A stretch of DNA of 64,000 bases, from contig CAZILH010000001.1 of NCBI GenBank assembly GCA_964540095.1, positions 1 to 64,000 of the forward strand, in the 5' to 3' direction. The notes below the pieces were generated by a model. That model was not told the DNA's origin, made no database searches, and saw nothing but the letters and a program-made list of their open reading frames with translations. The stretch comes from CALMZN01 sp964540095. GTDB lineage: Bacteria; Patescibacteriota; Patescibacteriia; UBA1558; GWA2-36-10. How positions within the stretch are numbered: the first letter of the stretch is position 1; each line of letters starts with the position of its first letter. Both the position numbers and the translations under genes were made by a program. Shown in pieces: positions 8,050 through 14,751 of the stretch.

Positions 8050-8412
8050 CTAAACAGCCGCTTCAACAACTTCTTCTTTTTTTTCTTCAACTGGTTTTTC
8101 GACTTCGGCTGGTTTTTTCTTGGCGGCAATTTTTTCGCGACGAGCATTGGACAAGCTCACGGCCTTGGCTTTCTGGCCAGTGATGACCTTTTGTTTGATC
8201 AACAAATTGTGCAAAGTAGCTGAAGCTACAGCACCTTGTGACAACCAATATTTGATACGCTCAACCTTAAGTACTGCCACTTTAGTGTGGGGGTTGTAAT
8301 TACCGACAATTTCTAGGTGGTCACCATACATATCACGTTTCTTTTCAGAAACAACTATTCTGTAGGCAGCTTGCTTTTTACGACCGACTCTAGCCATTCT
8401 TATAGCTAACAT
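8050..8412 (-). CDS. rpsP: 30S ribosomal protein S16
   Basis: A 120-aa S16 with the hallmark N-terminus MLAIRMARVGRKKQAAYRIVV followed by the EIVGNYNP and WLSQGAVAS blocks. Residues from about 85 on are a Lys/Glu/Ala-rich extension not found in short S16 proteins. S16 assembles early onto the 5' domain of 16S rRNA. The -10 TAATAT and -35 TTGACA of its promoter lie at 8448-8476. It precedes khpA on the minus strand. Confidence 0.95.
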   Translation of the reverse strand: MLAIRMARVGRKKQAAYRIVVSEKKRDMYGDHLEIVGNYNPHTKVAVLKVERIKYWLSQGAVASATLHNLLIKQKVITGQKAKAVSLSNARREKIAAKKKPAEVEKPVEEKKEEVVEAAV

Positions 8413-8447
8413 CCTTTTTTAGAAATTAATTATTAAAAGGTGCCAAA

Positions 8448-8476
8448 ATATTACTATATTTGATAAAGTTTGTCAA
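8448..8476 (-). promoter_or_regulatory. Promoter of rpsP
   Basis: Minus strand TTGACA (8476-8471), 17-nt spacer, TAATAT (8453-8448), about 36 nt before the ATG. Confidence 0.6.
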
Positions 8477-8552
8477 TGTCGACCCCACTCACCAAAACTC
8501 CTGGACTAATCTTTTATCTTTTTGTATAATATCCAGCAGCAAAAACAACTTT

Positions 8553-9416
8553 ATGATAAAAAAAGAAAAAATTGGGTTTATTGGACAAGGTTTTATTGGC
8601 AGAAGCTATGCTGACGATTATGAGGCCCGCGGTTATGAGGTCATTCGCTATGATCGTCGACAATTCCCGCAAAACAAAGACCTGATTGCCACTTGCGATT
8701 TTGTTTTTATTGCCGTACCTACTCCCACCACGCCCCAGGGGTTTGACGACAGCGTTGTGCAAGAGGTCTTGAAATTAGTCGGCTCTGGAAAAATTGCGAT
8801 TATCAAATCAACTATCAAAGTCGGAACCTGCAAAAAAATGCAGGCTCTATACCCAGATATTGTGATCATGCATAGTCCAGAATTTTTGACAGAAAAAACC
8901 GCCCTAGCAGATGCCCAGCATCCTGATAGAAATATTGTTGGCATCACTGATATAAATAATCCGGATCTCAAAAACAAAGCCCAAACAGTAATCAACTCAC
9001 TACCAAAAGCTCCCTTTGAATTGATTTGCTCAGCCGAGCACGCGGAGATGATCAAGTACGCCAACAACTGCTGGTTTTACTTCAAGGTTGTTTTTATGAA
9101 CACGCTCTATGACTTGGAGCAAAAACACGGCTTGAATCATGAAATAATAAAAGAAGCCCTGGCTCATGATCCGCGTATCGGCTCCACTCATCTTGATGTC
9201 GTGCATTCCGGACGCGTCGATGTTGTGCATCAAGGCGGACGAGGCGCTGGTGGCCATTGTTTTATCAAGGATTTTGAAACTTATATCAGCATGCTCAAAG
9301 AAGCCGGACTTTACGATCAACAAAAGGCCTGCGAAGCCATCCGCGATATTAATTTGCAATATTTAAAAAACACCGGCAAGGACTTGGATCTCTTGAAAGG
9401 TGTCTACGGGGAATAA
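8553..9416 (+). CDS. UDP-glucose/GDP-mannose dehydrogenase family, short form
   Basis: A 287-aa NAD-dependent nucleotide-sugar dehydrogenase homolog. Rossmann motif GFIGQGFIGRSYADD at residues 7-21, SPEFLTEKTALADAQHPDR in the substrate region, AEMIKYANNCWFYFKVVFMN in the central dimerisation helix, and GGHCFIKD carrying the family's catalytic Cys. Typical enzymes are 390-450 aa with a C-terminal nucleotide-sugar-binding domain; that domain is missing here, so activity or partner is uncertain. The ATG at 8553 was chosen since the Rossmann fold starts right after it; an upstream in-frame start reaches into the promoter. A TATAAT at 8525-8530 precedes it. Confidence 0.82.
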   Translation: MIKKEKIGFIGQGFIGRSYADDYEARGYEVIRYDRRQFPQNKDLIATCDFVFIAVPTPTTPQGFDDSVVQEVLKLVGSGKIAIIKSTIKVGTCKKMQALYPDIVIMHSPEFLTEKTALADAQHPDRNIVGITDINNPDLKNKAQTVINSLPKAPFELICSAEHAEMIKYANNCWFYFKVVFMNTLYDLEQKHGLNHEIIKEALAHDPRIGSTHLDVVHSGRVDVVHQGGRGAGGHCFIKDFETYISMLKEAGLYDQQKACEAIRDINLQYLKNTGKDLDLLKGVYGE

Positions 9417-9426
9417 ACTTGCCAAA

Positions 9427-9450
9427 TCCAGCCTCTCGCGAGAGGCTGGA
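9427..9450. terminator. Convergent terminator between gene 8553 and smc
   Basis: A perfect 24-nt palindrome (arms TCCAGCCTCTCG and CGAGAGGCTGGA) flanked by AAA and TTATTT, directly abutting the smc stop codon. Confidence 0.7.
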
Positions 9451-12015
9451 TTATTTAGCGGCTATTTCATCAGCTTGATCAAAACTCATGGAAAGCAGTT
9501 TTGAGACACCATCATCGCCCATGGTCACACCATAAATAATTTTGGCGTTATGCATGGTGGCTCGATTGTGCGTGATGGCAATAAATTGAGTTTTATTGGA
9601 AATTTCTTGCAGTATCTGACTAAAACGAACTGAGTTGGCTTCATCCAAAGCAGCATCAACCTCGTCTAAGAATACAAACGGCGAGGGATTGTTGGAAATA
9701 ATAGCGCAAATCAGAGCAATAGAGGTCAGCGCTTTTTCTCCGCCAGACAGCATGCTGATACCCGACAATCTTTTACCTGGAGGCGTGGCTTTGATCTCAA
9801 TACCATATTGTTTTTGAATTTTCTTTTCTGGAATTTCGCCATCAACACCTTCGACTTCCTCACCATTGCTGATAATATTTTCTTTAATATCCAAAATCAA
9901 TTCAGCTTTGCCACCAGCAAACAATTTTTTGAAATAAGAATCAAATAGTTTGTTGATATTGTGAAAGGCCTGATCAAATTGTTTGGATATTGACTCATCT
10001 AGATCTTTGATTATTTTTTCTAAGTGCGCTATGGCCTCATTCAGATCGTCGCTCTGTGTTTTCAAGAATTGATAGCGTTCATTGACTTGGCTATATTCTT
10101 CCATGACAGCCGGATCAATGCCACCAATTATTTGTAATTGATTTTTTAAACTAGCGATTTGAACCCGACTGGCCTCAGTATCAATCTGCCCCACTTTCTT
10201 GACCTGAAAGTCGGCCATTTCCTCGCCAATTTCTCGATTCAAATCTTCTTGCTTGGTCTCCAGACGAGCCAAAACAACTTTAATTTCATTTAACTTGCTA
10301 TTTTTAGTATTAAACTCCTGCTGTATTTCGCGAAAATCTTTTTGGGACTGTACCAAGCTGCTTTTCTTTTTTTCCTCTTGCTCATTGAAAGCGCGCACTT
10401 CTTTTTCAATGCTGGCAATTTTTTTATTCTGCGAATCAATTTTGGCTAGCAGAATTTCTAGTTGATCTTTCAAGCCCTTATTGTCCTGCTTATTTTCAGC
10501 TAGATTTTTACGCTCATTCTCTAACTTTATTAACTCTTGTTTGTCTTTGTTTAATTGTTGATTGATCAAAGCAATTTCTTGATCGGCCATGGCCAATCTA
10601 GTCTTGGCCTCATTGACCTCGGCCACCATATTATCCTTGGTCAGTAATAATTGATTGAATTTTTCCGTCCAATCTTGATTGGTGTTTTTGGCTGGCCGAG
10701 AAAAATAATTTTTCACTTCCCACAAACTAGCGGTTATTTGCTGACACAATTTTTTCAATGACTCCAATTTGTCTAGAGCATCAATGTTTTCCAAAGCGCG
10801 TTCAAAATCTTGCTGTTTATCCAACAGCGCCGTCACCTTGTGGCTTATTTTTTCATTTGACCACTCATCATTGTTGTTCTTGACTTCGTCTTCTAATTTT
10901 TTAAAATCGGCTAAGATAACTTTTTGCTTGTTTTCTAAATCCAAAACCTGCTCTTGGGTTTGTTTTTGGCGGTGCTGTTTTTCCTCTAGGTGCAAATTTT
11001 GCAAATTAACTTCATTGGCTAGTGTATCTAATCTTTTTTTCAGCCAAACTATATCTACCTGGCCAGTAGAAATCAATTGCACATCCATCTGCCCCTCAAT
11101 AATGGCTTTTTCTTTGAGCGAACTATTGAGCTCATCCTGCGCTTGGCTCAGGCGATTTTGCAGATGATCAAAACTATCTTGACGACTGCGCCCTTTTTCT
11201 TCTTTTTCCAAACTAGTTTGCAAATCAACTAATTTTTGATTCAAATTTGAAACTTCTTTGACTGAGGTCTGATACTGATCTTTATGACTAGACAATTCGC
11301 TGTTCAATTGATTGCTCAAAAAACTATAATAATCAGTTTGTAAATTATTCAAATCCCTAATTAATTGTTCTCTTTTTTCCAACCTTTTTACTTGCCGAGT
11401 CAAGCTACGCAAGTGTGGCTCCAATTCATTCAAAATCTGGCTGGTCTGACCTAGATTATTTTTGGCGCCTTCTAGCTTATTAATGGCTTGCTCTTTTTTG
11501 ATCTGAAATTGACGAACGCCAGTGGCTTCATCAAAAAATTCTTTGCGCTCAGCCGATGATGAGGTCAGGATAGAGTCAATCATTCCCTGGCCAATGACGC
11601 TATAAGTCTTCTGGCCAAAATTGGCCTTGGCCAAGAGTAATTGCACATCCATCAAGCGCACTCGGCTGTTATTAATCAAATACTCGCTCTCACCATTGCG
11701 ATCAATTTTGCGAGTAATAATAATTTGCTCAAAATCTACATCAGCCAGATGGTCTTGATTGTTGAGATACAAACTAACTTGCGCAAAGCCCAAGCGCCCT
11801 TTTTTATCAGAGCCAGCAAAAATTACATCTTCTGATTTTTTGCCACGCAAAGTTTTGGAGCTTTGCTCGCCCAAGACCCAGCGGACAGCGTCAGCAATGT
11901 TTGACTTGCCTGAGCCATTTGGTCCGACTATGGCTGTCAATTCACGATTAAAAAAAAGCTCTGTGCTGTTGGCAAAAGATTTGAACCCCTGAATTTCTAG
12001 TTTTTCCAAATACAT
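9451..12015 (-). CDS. smc: SMC-family chromosome segregation ATPase, no recognisable hinge
   Basis: An 854-aa SMC protein. The N-terminal head has GFKSFANSTEL and Walker A GPNGSGKS (31-38). The C-terminal head has the signature LSGGEKALTS (about 756-765) and Walker B FVFLDEVDAALDE, plus the SMC-type IGGIDPAVMEEYSQVNERYQFL segment near the end of the coil. Bacterial SMC is usually about 1,150-1,200 aa with a globular glycine-rich hinge mid-coil. Here about 480 residues of nearly continuous coiled coil connect the heads, and I see no hinge motif. Condensin-type DNA organisation is the expected role. The ATG at 12015 starts the canonical MYLEKLEIQGFKSF; the 52-codon in-frame upstream extension runs into an RNA terminator and is rejected. 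Confidence 0.9.
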   Translation of the reverse strand: MYLEKLEIQGFKSFANSTELFFNRELTAIVGPNGSGKSNIADAVRWVLGEQSSKTLRGKKSEDVIFAGSDKKGRLGFAQVSLYLNNQDHLADVDFEQIIITRKIDRNGESEYLINNSRVRLMDVQLLLAKANFGQKTYSVIGQGMIDSILTSSSAERKEFFDEATGVRQFQIKKEQAINKLEGAKNNLGQTSQILNELEPHLRSLTRQVKRLEKREQLIRDLNNLQTDYYSFLSNQLNSELSSHKDQYQTSVKEVSNLNQKLVDLQTSLEKEEKGRSRQDSFDHLQNRLSQAQDELNSSLKEKAIIEGQMDVQLISTGQVDIVWLKKRLDTLANEVNLQNLHLEEKQHRQKQTQEQVLDLENKQKVILADFKKLEDEVKNNNDEWSNEKISHKVTALLDKQQDFERALENIDALDKLESLKKLCQQITASLWEVKNYFSRPAKNTNQDWTEKFNQLLLTKDNMVAEVNEAKTRLAMADQEIALINQQLNKDKQELIKLENERKNLAENKQDNKGLKDQLEILLAKIDSQNKKIASIEKEVRAFNEQEEKKKSSLVQSQKDFREIQQEFNTKNSKLNEIKVVLARLETKQEDLNREIGEEMADFQVKKVGQIDTEASRVQIASLKNQLQIIGGIDPAVMEEYSQVNERYQFLKTQSDDLNEAIAHLEKIIKDLDESISKQFDQAFHNINKLFDSYFKKLFAGGKAELILDIKENIISNGEEVEGVDGEIPEKKIQKQYGIEIKATPPGKRLSGISMLSGGEKALTSIALICAIISNNPSPFVFLDEVDAALDEANSVRFSQILQEISNKTQFIAITHNRATMHNAKIIYGVTMGDDGVSKLLSMSFDQADEIAAK

Positions 12016-12074
12016 AAATAAAAAAATAACAACTGTTAGCGTTATTATTTTAACATAATTTATACTTTTAATAA

Positions 12075-12281
12075 ATATAAAGCCCCCGTCGACAAGTTGT
12101 TGTGTCTTGGATGAGACGGGGGCAAAGAATGAACGGGCGCCACAGCTATGAGTGGTCACTAGCCCTATCATGGGCTAGAGCTCCAGACACAGGGTCCGCG
12201 GCTACGGCTGAAGGACTCGCCTCAATTTCAACGAGTTCCACTCGTTACCTCTGTGGCGCCCGAAACGAAAACGAACAACGA
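12075..12281 (-). ncRNA. Candidate structured RNA 1, unidentified
   Basis: An approximately 205-nt minus transcript bounded by a full promoter (12288-12316) and a strong terminator (12082-12123). An 11-bp perfect closing stem (GGGCGCCACAG at 12251-12261 pairing with CTGTGGCGCCC at 12135-12145) encloses hairpins AACGAG/CTCGTT and CTAGCCC/GGGCTAG. GAGTGG and CCACTC can also pair. No ORF with a ribosome-binding site fits. It does not match 4.5S, tmRNA or RNase P signatures that I know. GC-rich in an AT-rich setting. Confidence 0.6.
12082..12123 (-). terminator. Terminator of candidate RNA 1
   Basis: Minus strand GCCCCCGTC/GACGGGGGC stem with a long loop, followed by TTTATATTTAT. Confidence 0.75.
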
Positions 12282-12287
12282 ATACAG

Positions 12288-12316
12288 ATGATAGCAAACT
12301 AACCAGTAAATGTCAA
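12288..12316 (-). promoter_or_regulatory. Promoter of candidate RNA 1
   Basis: Minus strand TTGACA (12316-12311), 17-nt spacer, TATCAT (12293-12288). Confidence 0.7.
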
Positions 12317-12339
12317 TGCCAGCCAAATACTTTAATAAA

Positions 12340-12601
12340 AAAATTAACCCTCCCATAGCCGTAGCTTTTGGGAGGGTTGAGGTAGTGGGTCGCCGCATCA
12401 ATCGAAGAGGCATCGCTGTGGTTTAGCAGTTTTGAACACCGCAAGTGCATCTTGTCTCTACAGGAGGAAACGCTCTTGGTCTTGGCACGAAACTGTCCCG
12501 CCGGATCCCAGACTTCGATCTCGATCTAGACCGTGTGACCACAGCGATGAAGGCCTTTCCTCTTTGCTCGCGACGACCCCACAAAGGTGGCATGAGCGAA
12601 C
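12340..12601 (-). ncRNA. Candidate structured RNA 2, unidentified
   Basis: An approximately 260-nt minus transcript ending in an AACCCTCCC/GGGAGGGTT terminator (12346-12378) with a T-run. A 12-bp perfect long-range stem joins CATCGCTGTGGT (minus 12549-12538) to ACCACAGCGATG (minus 12422-12411), and small hairpins such as CCAC-CTTT-GTGG occur near the 5' end. A 56-codon ORF (12593-12423, MPPLWGRREQ) overlaps it, but it lacks a ribosome-binding site and has low-complexity Arg/Ser composition, so RNA is favoured. The CTGTGG core of the stem is shared with RNA 1 upstream. Confidence 0.5.
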
Positions 12602-12607
12602 ACAATA

Positions 12608-12636
12608 ATTATATTATGCCTTAATTTTTTTGTCAA
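12608..12636 (-). promoter_or_regulatory. Promoter of candidate RNA 2
   Basis: Minus strand TTGACA (12636-12631), 17-nt spacer, TATAAT (12613-12608): a consensus match at both hexamers. Confidence 0.8.
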
Positions 12637-12660
12637 AGTTTATTTATTAAAAAAAGGGAT

Positions 12661-13353
12661 TTACCATCCCTTTACTTTCAGGGCCTTAGTAGCGGCCGCT
12701 GTCTGGGCCTCTTGCTTGCTATAGCCCTCACCATCAGCCACCAATTCTTTATCTAAGTATACACCGATAATAAATTTTTTATTATGATCTGGCCCTGATT
12801 CTGACAACACCCGATAACGCGGGGTGACATTGTTTATCTCTTGGGCTTTTTCTTGAAAGCGACTTTTGGCGTCAATATATGTTTGCGAAGCAATGATGTC
12901 TGGCAAAGTCACTAGTATATTTTTTTTAATAAACTTATCAACTACGCGAAATCCTTGATCAAGGTAGATGGCTCCCAATAGAGCTTCCATGGCATTGGCC
13001 AAGATATAACCGCGGGCTTTTTTGTTGGTGTCTTGGGACTCACCCTTACTCAAATACAAAAAACCATAAACACCCAGCTTCTCCGCAATCGTGGCTAGGT
13101 GCGTAGCATTGACTAAAGCTGAACGCCAGTTAGTCAGAGTTCCTTCATTCTCCTGATAATTGTGATACAAATAATCAGTGACCGACAGTTCCAAAACCGC
13201 GTCACCCAAAAACTCCAAACGCTCATTTTGCTCTATTGGAAAATCTTTATGTTCATTCAAATAAGAGCGATGCACCAAAGCGTTTTTCAAAATATCCGTA
13301 TCCTTAAATTTCACTTCCAGCTTGTCTTCCAATAAAGAAATATTTTTTTGCAT
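12661..13353 (-). CDS. rnc: Ribonuclease III
   Basis: A 230-aa endoribonuclease that cleaves double-stranded RNA, including rRNA precursors. The RNase III signature NERLEFLGDAVL is at residues 43-54, the second catalytic acidic cluster appears as AMEALLGAIYLD, and a double-stranded RNA-binding domain occupies about 157-230 (DAKSRFQEKAQE ... SKQEAQTAAATKAL). Normal length for the family. The start lies 1 nt past the nusB-nudix stop, so the genes are co-transcribed in the order rpmF, nusB-nudix, rnc. Confidence 0.95.
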   Translation of the reverse strand: MQKNISLLEDKLEVKFKDTDILKNALVHRSYLNEHKDFPIEQNERLEFLGDAVLELSVTDYLYHNYQENEGTLTNWRSALVNATHLATIAEKLGVYGFLYLSKGESQDTNKKARGYILANAMEALLGAIYLDQGFRVVDKFIKKNILVTLPDIIASQTYIDAKSRFQEKAQEINNVTPRYRVLSESGPDHNKKFIIGVYLDKELVADGEGYSKQEAQTAAATKALKVKGW

Positions 13354-13354
13354 A

Positions 13355-14218
13355 CTATTCCAAATTTAACTTTTGCCAAGCCATGTTAAAAATATCCTTG
13401 GCATTGTCATAGCCCAAAACATCCAAAACCTCGTGCCTAGGGTACCACTTTACATCCAGCAATTCAGAAACTTTTGGCACTATGATTTCCTTGTCTTTGG
13501 TCTCGACCAAAAAATATTTTATTAGTTTGCGGTAGGGCTTCACCTCTGGCTTATGTACCTTGACTTGGGTCTCACCCAGATAATCTTTGACTACTAGATT
13601 TTTCAAGCCGGTCTCTTCAAACAACTCTCGAGCTACGGCCTTTTCCAAGCTTTCACCTTCATTGACGTGACCTTTGGGGAAAGTCCACTTACCATAAGCA
13701 TCCAGCAACAATACAAAATAATAACCATCTTCTTCCTGACGATAAATCACACCGCCGGCTGACACTTCTTTGATACCCTGACTGACTAAGGTCTGTTTTT
13801 CACCTTTACTAATCATTTCTTTGTAGATGCTACCCAAAACGCCATTAACAAATTTGCCGCTAGCATCACCGCCAAAAGCTTTGGCTAGCTCTATGGCTTC
13901 ATTGATGGCTACTTTTGGTGGTATGTCATGATCCATCTTCAACTCACAAATACCAATGCGCAAAACATTACGGTCAATCAAAGTAATTTGGTCTATCGGC
14001 CACTCTGGGGCAAATTTACCAATCAACTTATCAATGGACTTCTGATTGGCTACCACTTTTTCAATCAAATTCAAAGCAAAACCTTGATCGTCAAATTCCG
14101 GAGCAAATTCTTTTTGATTAAATTTCAAAATGTCACCAATATTTCCTTGGTGATTATTAAAATCCCACTCAAAGAGTGCTTGTAAAACAATAGTTCGAGC
14201 TAAATGACGATTAGCCAT
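13355..14218 (-). CDS. nusB: NusB-Nudix hydrolase fusion protein
   Basis: A 287-aa two-domain protein. Residues 1-135 are NusB (ARTIVLQALFEWDF, LIDRNVLRIGICEL, PPKVAINEAIELAKAFGGDASGKFVNGVLG), the antitermination/rRNA-transcription factor that binds boxA RNA with S10. Residues about 150-287 are a Nudix domain with a perfect box at 183-205 (G-x5-E-x7-REL-x-EE-x-GL), preceded by SAGGVIYR and KWTFPKG, as in Ap4A/nucleotide-pyrophosphate hydrolases. The two folds are in one uninterrupted frame with a short linker (EMISKGEKQTLVSQGIKE). Ordinary NusB is about 140 aa and free-standing. It lies 3 nt after rpmF and 1 nt before rnc. Confidence 0.92.
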   Translation of the reverse strand: MANRHLARTIVLQALFEWDFNNHQGNIGDILKFNQKEFAPEFDDQGFALNLIEKVVANQKSIDKLIGKFAPEWPIDQITLIDRNVLRIGICELKMDHDIPPKVAINEAIELAKAFGGDASGKFVNGVLGSIYKEMISKGEKQTLVSQGIKEVSAGGVIYRQEEDGYYFVLLLDAYGKWTFPKGHVNEGESLEKAVARELFEETGLKNLVVKDYLGETQVKVHKPEVKPYRKLIKYFLVETKDKEIIVPKVSELLDVKWYPRHEVLDVLGYDNAKDIFNMAWQKLNLE

Positions 14219-14221
14219 TGC

Positions 14222-14416
14222 TTATTTTTTGTTTACTTGGCTTTTGGTGGCTACTTTTTTTTCACCCTTATAGTAACCACATTTATTGCAAGCGCGGTGT
14301 GGCAATAATATTGCTCCGCAATTTTTACACTTGGTGGTACTGGCTTTTTTCAAAGCAAAATGCGACGCCCTGCGACGCGCTGAACTCTTGGTAAGTTTCT
14401 TTGTAGGTAAACCCAT
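14222..14416 (-). CDS. rpmF: 50S ribosomal protein L32
   Basis: A 64-aa L32 with the typical MGLPTKKLTKSSARRRASHFAL start and four zinc-ligand cysteines in CKNC and CNKC. It heads the rpmF, nusB-nudix, rnc operon on the minus strand. Confidence 0.95.
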   Translation of the reverse strand: MGLPTKKLTKSSARRRASHFALKKASTTKCKNCGAILLPHRACNKCGYYKGEKKVATKSQVNKK

Positions 14417-14512
14417 AATTTTTTTATTAGTTTCGTGATTTTAGCTAAATTTCCTATTTTGGTCAAGGAAGACCAAGTAAATCCCCGTCAATTATACCAA
14501 AGTTTAGGACTA

Positions 14513-14541
14513 TTGACAAACATAAAAAAACATGATATTAT
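14513..14541 (+). promoter_or_regulatory. Promoter of the 6S-like RNA candidate
   Basis: TTGACA (14513-14518), 17-nt spacer, TATTAT (14536-14541). Confidence 0.7.
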
Positions 14542-14547
14542 GACCCA

Positions 14548-14751
14548 TCTATTTAGAAAAGCACCTTAATTAGCGTTTTTAATATTTTTTCAGGCAACTG
14601 TGTCCACGACAAGCATGGGAATCATTTTTTTCGTCTAATTTGGCTACGGCTGAATTATTTCAAAAAATGGTTTTCTTGGACACAGCTGCTTGGAAAAATA
14701 ATCTATCGTGGCCATATAAAAAAACGTCCCGCACTGCGGGACGTTTTTTTA
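14548..14751 (+). ncRNA. Candidate 6S-like regulatory RNA
   Basis: An approximately 200-nt plus transcript with its own promoter and a GC-rich terminator (14723-14745 stem AACGTCCCGC/GCGGGACGTT plus T-run). It folds into one long interrupted rod: CTGTGTCC pairs with GGACACAG, flanked by further pairing on both sides (ATTTTTT/AAAAAAT inside, AATATTTTTT/AAAAATAAT outside), with an asymmetric internal bubble. Length, single-rod shape and lack of an ORF fit 6S RNA, which binds RNA polymerase holoenzyme. The assignment rests on shape only. Confidence 0.45.

Noticed and set aside
12016..12171. 52-codon upstream extension of smc
   Set aside because: It crosses the terminator of candidate RNA 1, and the canonical SMC N-terminus begins at 12015.
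12340..12601. Candidate RNA 2 as RNase P RNA because of an AGAGGAAAG string
   Set aside because: The transcript is about 260 nt and lacks the other conserved RNase P blocks such as the 3' ACAGAA region.
12423..12605. 60-codon minus-strand ORF (MCSLMPPLWGRREQ) as a protein gene
   Set aside because: No ribosome-binding site, low-complexity Arg/Ser composition, and the region forms long-range base pairs; a structured RNA explains it better, though a protein is not excluded.
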